In this document: positions 28,901 through 37,180 of the stretch, piece after piece | Numbering within the stretch: position 1 is the first letter of the stretch | Layout of the letters: each line of letters opens with the position of its first letter | From: a virus | IMG/VR virus record: IMGVR_UViG_3300032895_000004 | Coordinates: 1-56,924 of that record | Length of the DNA stretch: 56,924 nucleotides | Strand: one strand, 5' to 3' | Program-made: the position numbers and the translations under genes | Notes under the pieces: generated by a model | The model's input: only the letters and a program-made list of their open reading frames with translations | Databases searched by the model: none | What the model was told of the DNA's origin: nothing

Positions 28901-31752
28901 CCCGACACCCCACCACGGATGGGCGACTGTCCCGTCTTGATCTGTTGGGTCAGCGCGGTGAGCCCTTGCTTCGCCGCCATCGACGCCTGACTGGCCGTCG
29001 CGCTGTCACCGACCTGGATCACCACGGCACCCGGCGCGACGGTGACCACCGAGGACTGCACGGTGGTAGTGCTCGACGCACCGAGCGACCCGATCCCGGC
29101 CAGTCCTCCCGGCCCTGGGCCGGTCTGCGTAGTCGGCATCGAGAGCCCGGCCGAGGTCAAAATTTCCACGATGCGCGCTCGGTTGTTCAGAGGCAGCACA
29201 ACCTCGGGCCCTGCTTCACCAACAAGCGCCAGAGTCGGCTTCGTGATCAGGCCGCCCTCGGCCAGGAGGCCGAAGGTGACGGTCGACAGCACGGACTTGC
29301 CCGCGTTCAGAATCCCGCCGATCGCCCCCGCCACTTTGGAGGCCACCGACTCGATGTCATCGAGCGCATCCTTGATCGCGTCAAAAATGGTTTTGACCCC
29401 GTCCCACGCGGTGGAGAGCACGGTCTTGATCCCGGACCAGACGTAACTCCACACGGTGCCCAGCGTGGACAGGGCGCCTTTTATCCCGTCGGTGATCCCG
29501 CTGCTGATGTCGTGGAACACGCCCGAGACAGCTCCCCACACGGTGCTGAGAACCGAAGACGCCCCGTTCCACACCGCGCTCCACACCGCCTTGAACCCGT
29601 TGACCACGGCGGTCAGAGTCCCGGTGATGAAGCCGGTGACGTCATCGAACACGGACTTGATCCCGTCCCACGCGGTCGAGATGACCGAGTGCAGAGCGTT
29701 GCCGAAAGCGGTCCAGTTCCCGGTGACCAGCGCGATGAACGCGTCGATGATCCCCTTGATCACGCCGATCACGGTGGCGACGATGGTGGAGATCAGGTCC
29801 CAGGCCGTCTTGAACACGCCGGTGATGACGTTCCACGCGGTCGTGAAGATGGCCTCGACCACTCCCCATGCTTCGGTCACGTTGTCGACCACGACGGCGA
29901 CCCCGTCCTTCACCACCCCACCGATCACGGACCACACGGCCTGGAAGGCCGCGTCGAGAACAGCCCATATCTGCTGCCAGTGCAGCGCGAACTCGATCAC
30001 CGCCGCCAGCACGATCCCGATGGGACCGAGGAAGGCCAGGAGCACGATGCCGAGCGTGCCGAACCCCGAGCGAAGATCGTTGACCGCGTCATCGAACCAG
30101 TGCTTTATGTCGGACCACACCTGTTGCCAGTGAGTCGCCAGGTAGTCGATCCCGGCCGCGAGCGCGGCGACCGCCAGAATGATGCCGCCGATGATCGGGA
30201 CCACCACGGACATGCTGGCGATCCAGAACCCGATGGCCGTGACCAGGATGCCGCCGATCACGGCTGCCAACGCGATCAGCAGCTCCTTGTGCTGCATGAC
30301 GTAGTTCCCCGCCTTCACCAGCCAGTCGAGGAAGGTCCGGATGGCGGGCAGCAGAACGCTGCCCAGCTTCGTCGCGTAGTCCTCGACGGTGGCCTTCAGC
30401 ATGTCGAACTGATGATCGAGAGTCTGCGCCTGCTTCTCGGCCGCCTCGTGCGCCGCGTTGGTCTTGTTGACCGAATCGATGTACTTCTGCAACACGGCCG
30501 GGCCGGCCTGGATGGTCTCGGCCAGTTTCTGCGATGCGGAACCGAACCCCAGAGTCTTGAGCGTCGCCGCCGCCTCGGCCGTCCCCATCCCGGCGAGGAC
30601 GGGTTGCAGCTCCGCGAAGATCGTGGTGAGGGGGAGCAGTTGGCCCTTCGCATTGAGGAAGGACACGTTCGCCGCCTGCTGCGCCGCGGTCACCGCAGCG
30701 GTCGGAGCGATGATCCCCGAGAAGGCGGACCCCAGCGCCGAGATGGCCCCACGGCCGGTCTCGCCGTGATTGGTGATGTCGACCAGCAAGCCGGCCAGCG
30801 CCGACAACGGTGGCGCTGCTGCGCCCATCTGCGTGCGGGCCCGCTGCAACGAGGAGGTCACCTGATCGAGCCCGACCCCGGTCTGACGTGACGCCTCGAA
30901 CAAGATGTCGCTGGTCGTGGCGGCGGCCGACAGCGGAAGCTGGTACGCCTGCATGATCTTCGCCAGATCGGACGTCGCGTTGGCGAGTGAGACCTGGGAC
31001 GCCTCGGCCAGATCGGAGGCCGTTTTCATAATCAGCGTCGAGTTCGCCGCGTCGAGTTGGTGACCCGCGATCTCCTCGAACACGGCGGCCACCGGGGACA
31101 GGGCCTCAATCATCGTGTTCCCACTGAAGATTGAGGTCCCCGCGGTGTCGAGGAGCGCGTTACCGATCCCTTGTGCCTTGGCGATGGAGATATCGGCGTT
31201 GGCCGACAGCGACGTGGTCGCGGTCTGGAAGTCCATGCCCAGCTTGATCGAGGCGGCCGCGAAGCCGAGGACCGCGACGGTGGTCCCGATCGCGATGACC
31301 TTGCCCAGCGCGCCCATCTTCCCGGCGAACCCATCGGTGGCCGTGCCGGCCGTGCCCATCTTCCCGGTGATGTTGTCGAGGGTGGAGTTCCCGGTGGAGT
31401 TGAGATTGACCAGGCCGCCGGTCAGGAATGAGAGCGCGGAGCCGAGGGAGTCCATGAGCCCCCCGCCCCCCTTCTCGGCGCTCTTGGCGATGTCGTCGCC
31501 GACGTTCTTTCCCGCGGTGTCCAGATCACCCAGCGCGAGAGCTCCGGCCCCAGCCGCGTCGGAGATGTCGCTCGCAATCCCGTCGGCTCCGTCCTTCACC
31601 CCGGCGCGCATTCCAGCGCCCGCCGCTGCCCCACTGGCAGTTGCGTCGGCCTCGAGCCCGGTGAAGGCCTCGGCGGTCTGACCCTGCAAGTCCTCCTCGA
31701 ACTGCGAGCCGTCAGCGGTGACGAGGATCGAGGCCTCGCCGATGACGTTCAC
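28897..31752 (-). CDS. Tape measure protein
   Basis: 951 residues, the longest gene, just downstream of the tail assembly chaperones. The N-terminal region (LGMDFQTATTSLSANADISI; MAALKT-like LNATSDLAKIMQAYQLPLSA) is a TP901-type core; RTFLDWLVKAGNYVMQHKEL precedes three hydrophobic segments (LLIALAAVIGGILVTAIGFW; VVVPIIGGIILAVAALAAGI; IVLLAFLGPIGIVLAAVIEF). A long run of Trp-spaced repeats (WNVITGVFKTAWDLIS; VWSAVWNGASSVLSTVW) forms the rod. It sets tail length; at about 1.5 angstrom per residue the tail would be roughly 140 nm. Confidence 0.9.
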   Translation of the reverse strand: MNVIGEASILVTADGSQFEEDLQGQTAEAFTGLEADATASGAAAGAGMRAGVKDGADGIASDISDAAGAGALALGDLDTAGKNVGDDIAKSAEKGGGGLMDSLGSALSFLTGGLVNLNSTGNSTLDNITGKMGTAGTATDGFAGKMGALGKVIAIGTTVAVLGFAAASIKLGMDFQTATTSLSANADISIAKAQGIGNALLDTAGTSIFSGNTMIEALSPVAAVFEEIAGHQLDAANSTLIMKTASDLAEASQVSLANATSDLAKIMQAYQLPLSAAATTSDILFEASRQTGVGLDQVTSSLQRARTQMGAAAPPLSALAGLLVDITNHGETGRGAISALGSAFSGIIAPTAAVTAAQQAANVSFLNAKGQLLPLTTIFAELQPVLAGMGTAEAAATLKTLGFGSASQKLAETIQAGPAVLQKYIDSVNKTNAAHEAAEKQAQTLDHQFDMLKATVEDYATKLGSVLLPAIRTFLDWLVKAGNYVMQHKELLIALAAVIGGILVTAIGFWIASMSVVVPIIGGIILAVAALAAGIDYLATHWQQVWSDIKHWFDDAVNDLRSGFGTLGIVLLAFLGPIGIVLAAVIEFALHWQQIWAVLDAAFQAVWSVIGGVVKDGVAVVVDNVTEAWGVVEAIFTTAWNVITGVFKTAWDLISTIVATVIGVIKGIIDAFIALVTGNWTAFGNALHSVISTAWDGIKSVFDDVTGFITGTLTAVVNGFKAVWSAVWNGASSVLSTVWGAVSGVFHDISSGITDGIKGALSTLGTVWSYVWSGIKTVLSTAWDGVKTIFDAIKDALDDIESVASKVAGAIGGILNAGKSVLSTVTFGLLAEGGLITKPTLALVGEAGPEVVLPLNNRARIVEILTSAGLSMPTTQTGPGPGGLAGIGSLGASSTTTVQSSVVTVAPGAVVIQVGDSATASQASMAAKQGLTALTQQIKTGQSPIRGGVSG

Positions 31753-31761
31753 TAGCCCGCC

Positions 31762-32522
31762 CTATCCGGGTGCCAGCTCCTCGTCGTCATCGACCCACGA
31801 CTCCTCGTCGTCAAGACCCCAGGACTCGCGCAGGCGCTCTTCCCGCGTGGCGTCGTCGGTCGGCATGCAGATCGTGTCGTGGAACCAGATCGCGAGCTGA
31901 TGTCGGGTGCGTGGCTTCTTGCCACTCCACTGGACCATCGGCTGCTGCTGCACCAGGTCATCGACATACAGGGACTCTAGAACGTCGGCGGCCTCTTCCG
32001 CCGTGAGGCTTTCTAAGTCGAGACCCTGCCGTCGTGCACGACCACGGCAATCGGCTCCGGTCTCTTCGTACCATTGTCGGAGCCAGAGATACGCTCCAAA
32101 GGGCGGCCTGACCCGTCCTGCCAAGTGTCGCTGATCCACTTGACAAGGGTTTCGAGCATGTGCTCGCTGAACACCAGATCGCGGCGCTCCATCGTTTCGA
32201 TGAACCGTTCGCGCTGCTCGGGCACCACGATGTCGGCGATCAGGCGGGCCGCATCGTCCGGGGCTAACCGAGGCTCCCGCTTGCCGGTCTCAGGGTTGCG
32301 TACATGCTCGGCGCGGTTGAGCGCCGCGATCAGCCGCTCGGGCCGCATCGACACCGACACGTCGAAGCGGAACTCGAACCGCTGCCGCGCGCCGCGCTCG
32401 TCCTTCTCGGCGCTATAGCCGACGATTCGCAGCGGTTCGACCGGACGCGGGTTGTCGAGCGCCAGTGCGGCATCCATCTCCTCAGAGGAGAGGTCCGAGG
32501 GCAGATCGCCGAAGATGGGCAT
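31762..32522 (-). CDS. Tail assembly chaperone, long form made by -1 frameshift
   Basis: The upstream chaperone frame (142 codons from 32522) can slip at CCCTTTG (32103-32097, minus strand) into the -1 frame, which has no own start. The join reads SGRPL then GAYLWLRQWYEETGADC, LESLTAEEAADVLESLYVDD, RHQLAIWFHDTICMPTDD and an acidic end, 253 residues in total. This G/G-T arrangement upstream of the tape measure gene is conserved in long-tailed phages; the two forms at a fixed ratio chaperone the tape measure and recruit the tail tube protein. Confidence 0.8.
32013..32522 (-). CDS. Tail assembly chaperone, short form
   Basis: 169 residues. MPIFGDLPSDLSSEEMDAAL, FEFRFDVSVSMRPERLIAAL, PDDAARLIADIVVPEQRERF and LETLVKWISDTWQDGSGRPL: a helical protein typical of the first tail chaperone. 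It ends VVVHDGRVST; the last 110 bases overlap the -1 extension frame. Confidence 0.8.
   Translation of the reverse strand: MPIFGDLPSDLSSEEMDAALALDNPRPVEPLRIVGYSAEKDERGARQRFEFRFDVSVSMRPERLIAALNRAEHVRNPETGKREPRLAPDDAARLIADIVVPEQRERFIETMERRDLVFSEHMLETLVKWISDTWQDGSGRPLERISGSDNGTKRPEPIAVVVHDGRVST
32097..32103 (-). promoter_or_regulatory. Slippery heptamer for programmed -1 frameshift
   Basis: Minus-strand CCCTTTG is read as C-CCT-TTG in the zero frame, a perfect X-XXY-YYZ site. Slippage re-pairs CCC and TTT and continues GGA GCG TAT CTC in the extension frame. It lies 27 codons before the short-form stop, as usual for tail chaperone genes. Confidence 0.75.
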
Positions 32523-32536
32523 GGTGGTGTCTCCTG

Positions 32537-32941
32537 TCAGTCGTCTGTTGCGAGATGCAGACTAGCGGTCAAGAAGGGGATCGGCTTGGTTCCCGGGTGG
32601 TGGACCAGCTTCACCGGGTGCGGCGCGCCCTCCCAGAACAGGGCTTGCTTCTTGTTCGGGCGAATCAGGTGGGGCTCGGTGCCGTCGTGCACGAACAGCG
32701 CGTAGGGACAGGTCCACGACCCCACCTGAATGCTGAGCGTCGTGCCGGTCGAGGGCCCCCATCGCTTCGTGATCGACGCCGACAGCCGGCCGGTCTTGTT
32801 GTGTGGCACCAGATAGGCACGCGCCCCGTCCTGGACGCGCTGCGCCCGGACGGCGAGGTTGCGACCCACCGTGCCGTTCTGCGCGGAGAGCATGTCGCCG
32901 ATGATTGGTTCGTTCCACGTGATCTTGACGGCGGCGGGCAT
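32537..32941 (-). CDS. HK97-gp10-like tail completion protein
   Basis: 134 residues. ARAYLVPHNKTGRLSASITK, SWTCPYALFVHDGTEPHLIR and ALFWEGAPHPVKLVHHPGTK are the features of the gp10/neck-type family: N-terminal helix, P-x-NKTGRL loop and YALFVHDGT-PH. It probably joins tail to head. TAATG-type one-base overlap with the next gene. Confidence 0.8.
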   Translation of the reverse strand: MPAAVKITWNEPIIGDMLSAQNGTVGRNLAVRAQRVQDGARAYLVPHNKTGRLSASITKRWGPSTGTTLSIQVGSWTCPYALFVHDGTEPHLIRPNKKQALFWEGAPHPVKLVHHPGTKPIPFLTASLHLATDD

Positions 32942-33456
32942 TACGTGGCTCCCACTTCGATGGTGGCGCGCGTGGCGATCAGGCCGCCCTCGGGGCCGAT
33001 CGACTCGATCCCGGTGATCGAGAAGCCGTCCCCCATGTCAGTGAACGAGTAGTCGGCCCAGATCGACACCAGCGCGTTCCACACCGCCGTTTGGTCCGAG
33101 ATGGCTGCGACCGCTGCCTGACCGATCACGCTCGGCGGTGCCGCCGTGCCGGAGTCGTCAACCGATGGGGTGGTGCGGATCAGGGTGACGATGAACTGCA
33201 CGGTGATCACCAGCTCGTCGGGGAGCTGCACATTGGTCTGCGACCCACGTGGGTCGCCCTGACGGATCAGTCCCACGTTCACGATCAAGGCCGGGCCATC
33301 GAACACGGGCACCGAGCCCGGGGACACGTACGCGTTCGGCGCGGGCGGAGTCGCGGTGTTCATCGGGAGCACCACGTCGGCGGCTTGCAGCTCGCCGACG
33401 AGCAGGCTCAGGAGTCGCTGGGCCTCACCAGGGAGGTTGTCGAATACGACCCCCAC
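32941..33456 (-). CDS. Tail terminator-like protein
   Basis: 171 residues from GTG 33456. FDNLPGEAQRLLSLLVGELQ, YVSPGSVPVFDGPALIVNVG, ITVQFIVTLIRTTP and AVWNALVSIWADYSF fit the small alpha/beta proteins that close the tail tube in siphoviruses. Position between connector and tube genes supports this. Family assignment is by pattern and order. Confidence 0.65.
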   Translation of the reverse strand: MGVVFDNLPGEAQRLLSLLVGELQAADVVLPMNTATPPAPNAYVSPGSVPVFDGPALIVNVGLIRQGDPRGSQTNVQLPDELVITVQFIVTLIRTTPSVDDSGTAAPPSVIGQAAVAAISDQTAVWNALVSIWADYSFTDMGDGFSITGIESIGPEGGLIATRATIEVGAT

Positions 33457-33462
33457 AGGGGC

Positions 33463-33987
33463 CTACGAGCCGTCCGAGGCCCCGTCGGGTCCCTCACTAC
33501 CGCCCTCGTCGTTCGAGCCCTCAGAGGGGCTCTCAGGGTCGTCTGAGGCGGTCTGACCGTCACTCTGGTCGTCTCCCGAACCCTCGTCGTGGGATTCTGC
33601 GTCCCCGGGCTCGGTCTTCGTCTGAGACGATCCTCGGGTGACCTTTGACTTGGCCGGGGGCTTCTCGTCCTTCGCGCCGGTCTCGGCCAGCGCCTTGCGG
33701 AACTTCTCGACCTCCTGACGCAGGTCGGCGTCGGACAGCGCGTCGACGCGGGCCCGCTCGGCGGCTTGCTCGGCGGGGGAGTGATCCGCGTGCACCTGCT
33801 CGAAAAGATCGATCTCCTCGGCCGTGGCCCCGACCGCCTTGCGTTCATAGCGGTCGCGTGGGAACGCCGTCTCGCCTCGAATCAAGTTCGGGGCGTAGGG
33901 GTCGAAGGTCGATCGGGGGTTGGGGTACATGGCGGTCCCTTCGTGTGGGTCGCGCGGCTTCTTCGCTGCTCGCTTCCTCGGTGTCAT
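33463..33987 (-). CDS. Head-tail region protein with long acidic Ser-rich tail
   Basis: 174 residues from ATG 33987 (ATGA overlap with the connector gene). A basic N-terminus (MTPRKRAAKKPRDPHE), a middle helix (SDADLRQEVEKFRKALAETG) and a 60-residue low-complexity tail of Ser, Asp, Glu and Gly (EGSGDDQSDGQTASDDPESP). Similar small proteins follow connectors in actinophages; the tail is probably disordered. Confidence 0.65.
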   Translation of the reverse strand: MTPRKRAAKKPRDPHEGTAMYPNPRSTFDPYAPNLIRGETAFPRDRYERKAVGATAEEIDLFEQVHADHSPAEQAAERARVDALSDADLRQEVEKFRKALAETGAKDEKPPAKSKVTRGSSQTKTEPGDAESHDEGSGDDQSDGQTASDDPESPSEGSNDEGGSEGPDGASDGS

Positions 33988-34859
33988 GCCCCGGAGATTA
34001 GGCGACGAGGCCGCCCAAGATCGGGACTCCATACCGTCGCGTTCTCGGTGACGCCGTGCGGGTTCTGGTAGCGGAGGAAGAAGTCAATCTCGGGGATGCC
34101 GGTTCGACCTTCGGCGATGTAGTCGATGATGTCGCGCACCTGCGTGGTGACGCCTTGCCGAGCGGTCTGGGTGACCCGAGCGGGCAGCGCGTTGGGCCGG
34201 CCCATCGAGCCCAGCGCGAACTCGTAGGCCAGCCGCCGCGCCGCACGCCGGCCGGACACAGGCGGGTTGCGTCCCCACCGGAAGTAGACACTGAAGGTGC
34301 CCGGCTGAGTGTCGGGCAGATCGTTGCGTTGCGAGGTGGGCCAGCCGAACCGATCGGTCGGGTCGTAGTCGACGGTCGGCAGGATGCGCACCAGCGTGCG
34401 GAAGTCGGCGGCCAGCTCGTACTCCTCGGCCGGGATCAGCTCGCCGTCGATCAGCACGTGGTCGATCGAGACCACCGGGTAGAACCCAAGGTCGACCTCG
34501 GGGGGGTTGATGTTGCCGTAGTGCGAGAGCGGACCTTGCGCGGCCATGCCGCCGGCCATCGCCGAGCCGAGCGACGGCGCGTAGTAGCCGCCGTAGGTGA
34601 GGCCGAAGGGCTGGCGGGTGTCGAGGTCTGTGGGTCGGGCCACCGGGCGAACGTTGATCACCGGGGAGATGCCGGGGAACTTGCGACCGCTGGCCCAGTA
34701 CAGAATCTCGCTCGCCGACACCGCGACTTCTTCAGCCAGGTTGGGATCGGTGACCTGGTTCTCGGTGGCCCCCATGAACGGCGGGTAGCTGAGCACCGCC
34801 GCACCGTCGATCCACGGGCCGAGCGGACCCGCCCGAAGCCCCTCAGGGGGCATCGACAT
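33984..34859 (-). CDS. Head-tail connector / adaptor protein
   Basis: 291 residues. LAEEVAVSASEILYWASGRK, a Tyr/Gly-rich middle, DLGFYPVVSIDHVLIDGELI, AADFRTLVRILPTVDYD, ARRLAYEFALGSMGRPNALP and DIIDYIAEGRTGIPEIDFFL. The helical start with an ILYWASGR block and the beta-strand core match head-tail adaptors of actinophages. Confidence 0.75.
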   Translation of the reverse strand: MSMPPEGLRAGPLGPWIDGAAVLSYPPFMGATENQVTDPNLAEEVAVSASEILYWASGRKFPGISPVINVRPVARPTDLDTRQPFGLTYGGYYAPSLGSAMAGGMAAQGPLSHYGNINPPEVDLGFYPVVSIDHVLIDGELIPAEEYELAADFRTLVRILPTVDYDPTDRFGWPTSQRNDLPDTQPGTFSVYFRWGRNPPVSGRRAARRLAYEFALGSMGRPNALPARVTQTARQGVTTQVRDIIDYIAEGRTGIPEIDFFLRYQNPHGVTENATVWSPDLGRPRRLISGA

Positions 34860-34861
34860 GG

Positions 34862-35854
34862 CTACGAGTAGGCCCCAGCCGTCACGAGGCCGGGAGCAGG
34901 CACCGTGGCCGCACCAGCCCGCACCCGCTGGCGAACCTGCGTCGAGGCGACAGGCCAGTCGCCGTTCGGGCCCGCACCCCAGTTCGGGTTCTCGTACGCC
35001 TGGCCGGTGTAGGTGTTGGCGAACCGCGCGTCCGTCACGTCCGAGGCTTCACGGATGAACCCGTTGCACAGCGGGAGTGCCCACCAGAAGTACGGCAGAT
35101 AGGTGGCCTGCTTGCCCTTCAGGATGGCCTTGGCCCAGAACTCGAGCGACACGCCGTTGGGCTGGCCGACCGACCCCAGGTTGGGATCGGCGAAGCCGTA
35201 GTTCCCCGGACCGGCCGTGGTGTTCGAGGAAGGCAACGACCCATTGGGCACGATGACCCCGGTGTCGGTCCAGGTGATCGCTCCGTCGCCGACGATCGCC
35301 AGGAACTGCTCCGCGCCCTCGGTGCGCCCGTAGATCTTGTAGTAGACCGCGCCGGTCACCGCCGTCCACGTCAGCGCGTTCGACCCGGTGGTGCCCGAGG
35401 CAACCGTCCCAACGACCTCGGCGCAGGCCAGGGTCTCACCGAGCTGGTTGCACGCCGACACTCGGTAGCCGTAGTTTCCCGCCGCTAGCTGGCCGCCGGT
35501 GGTCGAGGGAGTCACGGTCAGGCCGGTGGGGGTGGTCAAGGCCGTGGCGTTGTTCGAGAGGATCGTCCCGCCAGTGAGCAGGTTCTCGACGTAGTTGTCA
35601 GGCGTCACCAGGTCAAGCTGCACCGTCCAGTACTTGATCATGTCCGGGTGCTTGTAGTGGTCGGACATATCCCCGTTCGCGTTGATGGTCACGAGATCGA
35701 CGCCCGTCTCCTTCACCGGGGTGAGGGTGGCCTTGATCAGCTTCTCGGTCACGAACACGCTGGCACCGACCGGCACGTAGCCGTTCTGGTCGAGCTGCGC
35801 GATCCGCGTCGCGACCGCAAAAATCTGAGAGCTGCCGTCGTCCGCTGAACTCAT
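34862..35854 (-). CDS. Virion protein with inserted Ig/Fn3-like module (major tail protein candidate)
   Basis: 330 residues from ATG 35854 with a perfect TTAAGGAGG upstream. The outer parts (VTEKLIKATLTPVKETGVDL; KYWTVQLDLVTPDNYVENLL; VSLEFWAKAILKGKQATYLP) form one domain, interrupted by PTGLTVTPSTTGGQLAAGNY, GYRVSACNQLGETLACAEVV, YYKIYGRTEGAEQFLAIVGD and LPSSNTTAGPGNYG. That insert is an Ig/Fn3-like module nearly the same in layout as one in the adjacent gene. Tail tube versus capsid decoration cannot be decided from sequence alone. Confidence 0.65.
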   Translation of the reverse strand: MSSADDGSSQIFAVATRIAQLDQNGYVPVGASVFVTEKLIKATLTPVKETGVDLVTINANGDMSDHYKHPDMIKYWTVQLDLVTPDNYVENLLTGGTILSNNATALTTPTGLTVTPSTTGGQLAAGNYGYRVSACNQLGETLACAEVVGTVASGTTGSNALTWTAVTGAVYYKIYGRTEGAEQFLAIVGDGAITWTDTGVIVPNGSLPSSNTTAGPGNYGFADPNLGSVGQPNGVSLEFWAKAILKGKQATYLPYFWWALPLCNGFIREASDVTDARFANTYTGQAYENPNWGAGPNGDWPVASTQVRQRVRAGAATVPAPGLVTAGAYS

Positions 35855-35866
35855 GGCTTCGCCTCC

Positions 35867-37177
35867 TTAACTTTCCTTGTTGACCCGGCACGCGAAGTGT
35901 CGGGCACCGTCGAACGTCGCTGCCGCGTACCGCTCAGCGCGGAACGTGATCGTGTTCACTCCACGGTCCAGCGCCTCCTCGAAGGAGTCTGGGATCACCA
36001 CCGGAGTGTCGACGGCTGCGCTCACCAGGTCCGTGGCGTACATATATTCGGTGCCCGCCGCCGGGGTGGCGTTGTCCGGGCCGAGACCGTCGTAGCCGGG
36101 GTCGGGCACAACGATGTTGTCGAACGTGGTCAAGAGGAGCGGCGGGTCACCGGGCCACGTGTCGATGGCGATGGTCGAGACCGCTGTGCCCGGGCCGGTG
36201 CGACGAGCCCCGATGAACGACGGCGCGGTGTCCGGCGTGCAATGGATCATCCCCGGGCCGCCACCGCCGGTCTGCGCCAGCGCATCTTCGAGTATCTGCT
36301 GACCGCGCGCGATCGACGGCACGGTGCCTGGCGTCAGATCGACCACCGTGTCGGGGTTGGTCAGGTAGTCGTTCGGCAGGCCCTGCGCCTGGGCGAAGTA
36401 GCCATGCCAGAACTCCTTGCCCACCGCGGCGGGAGTCGCCAGGTCGAGCAGGTCGGAGGCCCACGTCTTGAAATCGTGCGCCTCGAACCCGAAGGCCGAG
36501 CAGGTGTCCTCCACCACGATGAGGTACGGCTTGAAGTTCACCCACCCCAGGTTCGTGTAGGTGCCCGGGCCACCCGTCGTGTTGGAGCTCGGCACCGCCG
36601 CACCGGGCGACGCGCTCCCGGTGTCGGTGTAGCTGTCGGTGGTCAACCCCTGCGCGAGCAACCCGAGCGACCCACCGATGCGGCCGTAGACCTTGGCCGT
36701 GATCCCACGCGCGACGTAGTCCTCGGGGAACACCCAGCCGGACACCACCACTGACCCCGCGCTCCCCTCGCCGGGGATCGTGGCGGTGACCGGCGTCGAG
36801 TCCGTGGTCTCGCCGTTGGCGTCCACGAAAGTGACCACGTAGGTGTACTCCGTGCCGCCGACCAGGTCGCCGCCTGTGGCCGACGGAGTGGCCGAAGCAC
36901 CCTCGGGGGCAGCCAGCGCCGGGGCGTCGACGGTCGTGTTGTCGCACACGTCTCGCAGCCATCCCGGCAGGTTGTTGCGCGGCCGGTAGCTGAACCCCCC
37001 CGTCCATCGCGTGTCGAGGCTGGCTCCCATCGACGTGCCGTCTGTGTTCGGCGCGGCCGTCGAGGGCTGCGCCTCCCAGCCGCTCGGCAACGGCAGAGCC
37101 GCGACGAGCAGGCTGAGGACAGGCGGCTTCGGGAGGTTGCCGTCTCGAAGCGGGACGTACAGGGGGTGATCGCTCAC
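35867..37177 (-). CDS. Virion structural protein with Ig/Fn3-like module
   Basis: 436 residues, directly after the capsid gene. The module PEGASATPSATGGDLVGGTE, YTYVVTFVDANGETTDSTPV, ITAKVYGRIGGSLGLLAQGL and VPSSNTTGGPGTY parallels that of the neighbouring gene. The flanks (YLIVVEDTCSAFGFEAHDFK; RGQQILEDALAQTGGGGPGM; EYMYATDLVSAAVDTPVVIP; ALDRGVNTITFRAERYAAAT) form an alpha/beta body with ERYAAA. Likely a capsid-associated or encapsulin-like protein; role inferred from position. Confidence 0.65.
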   Translation of the reverse strand: MSDHPLYVPLRDGNLPKPPVLSLLVAALPLPSGWEAQPSTAAPNTDGTSMGASLDTRWTGGFSYRPRNNLPGWLRDVCDNTTVDAPALAAPEGASATPSATGGDLVGGTEYTYVVTFVDANGETTDSTPVTATIPGEGSAGSVVVSGWVFPEDYVARGITAKVYGRIGGSLGLLAQGLTTDSYTDTGSASPGAAVPSSNTTGGPGTYTNLGWVNFKPYLIVVEDTCSAFGFEAHDFKTWASDLLDLATPAAVGKEFWHGYFAQAQGLPNDYLTNPDTVVDLTPGTVPSIARGQQILEDALAQTGGGGPGMIHCTPDTAPSFIGARRTGPGTAVSTIAIDTWPGDPPLLLTTFDNIVVPDPGYDGLGPDNATPAAGTEYMYATDLVSAAVDTPVVIPDSFEEALDRGVNTITFRAERYAAATFDGARHFACRVNKES

Positions 37178-37180
37178 TGG

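Noticed and set aside
28945-30891. 648-residue rightward ORF
   Set aside because: It lies antisense to the tape measure gene, has Arg/His/Gly-rich low-complexity composition typical of GC-rich shadow frames, and has no plausible domain.
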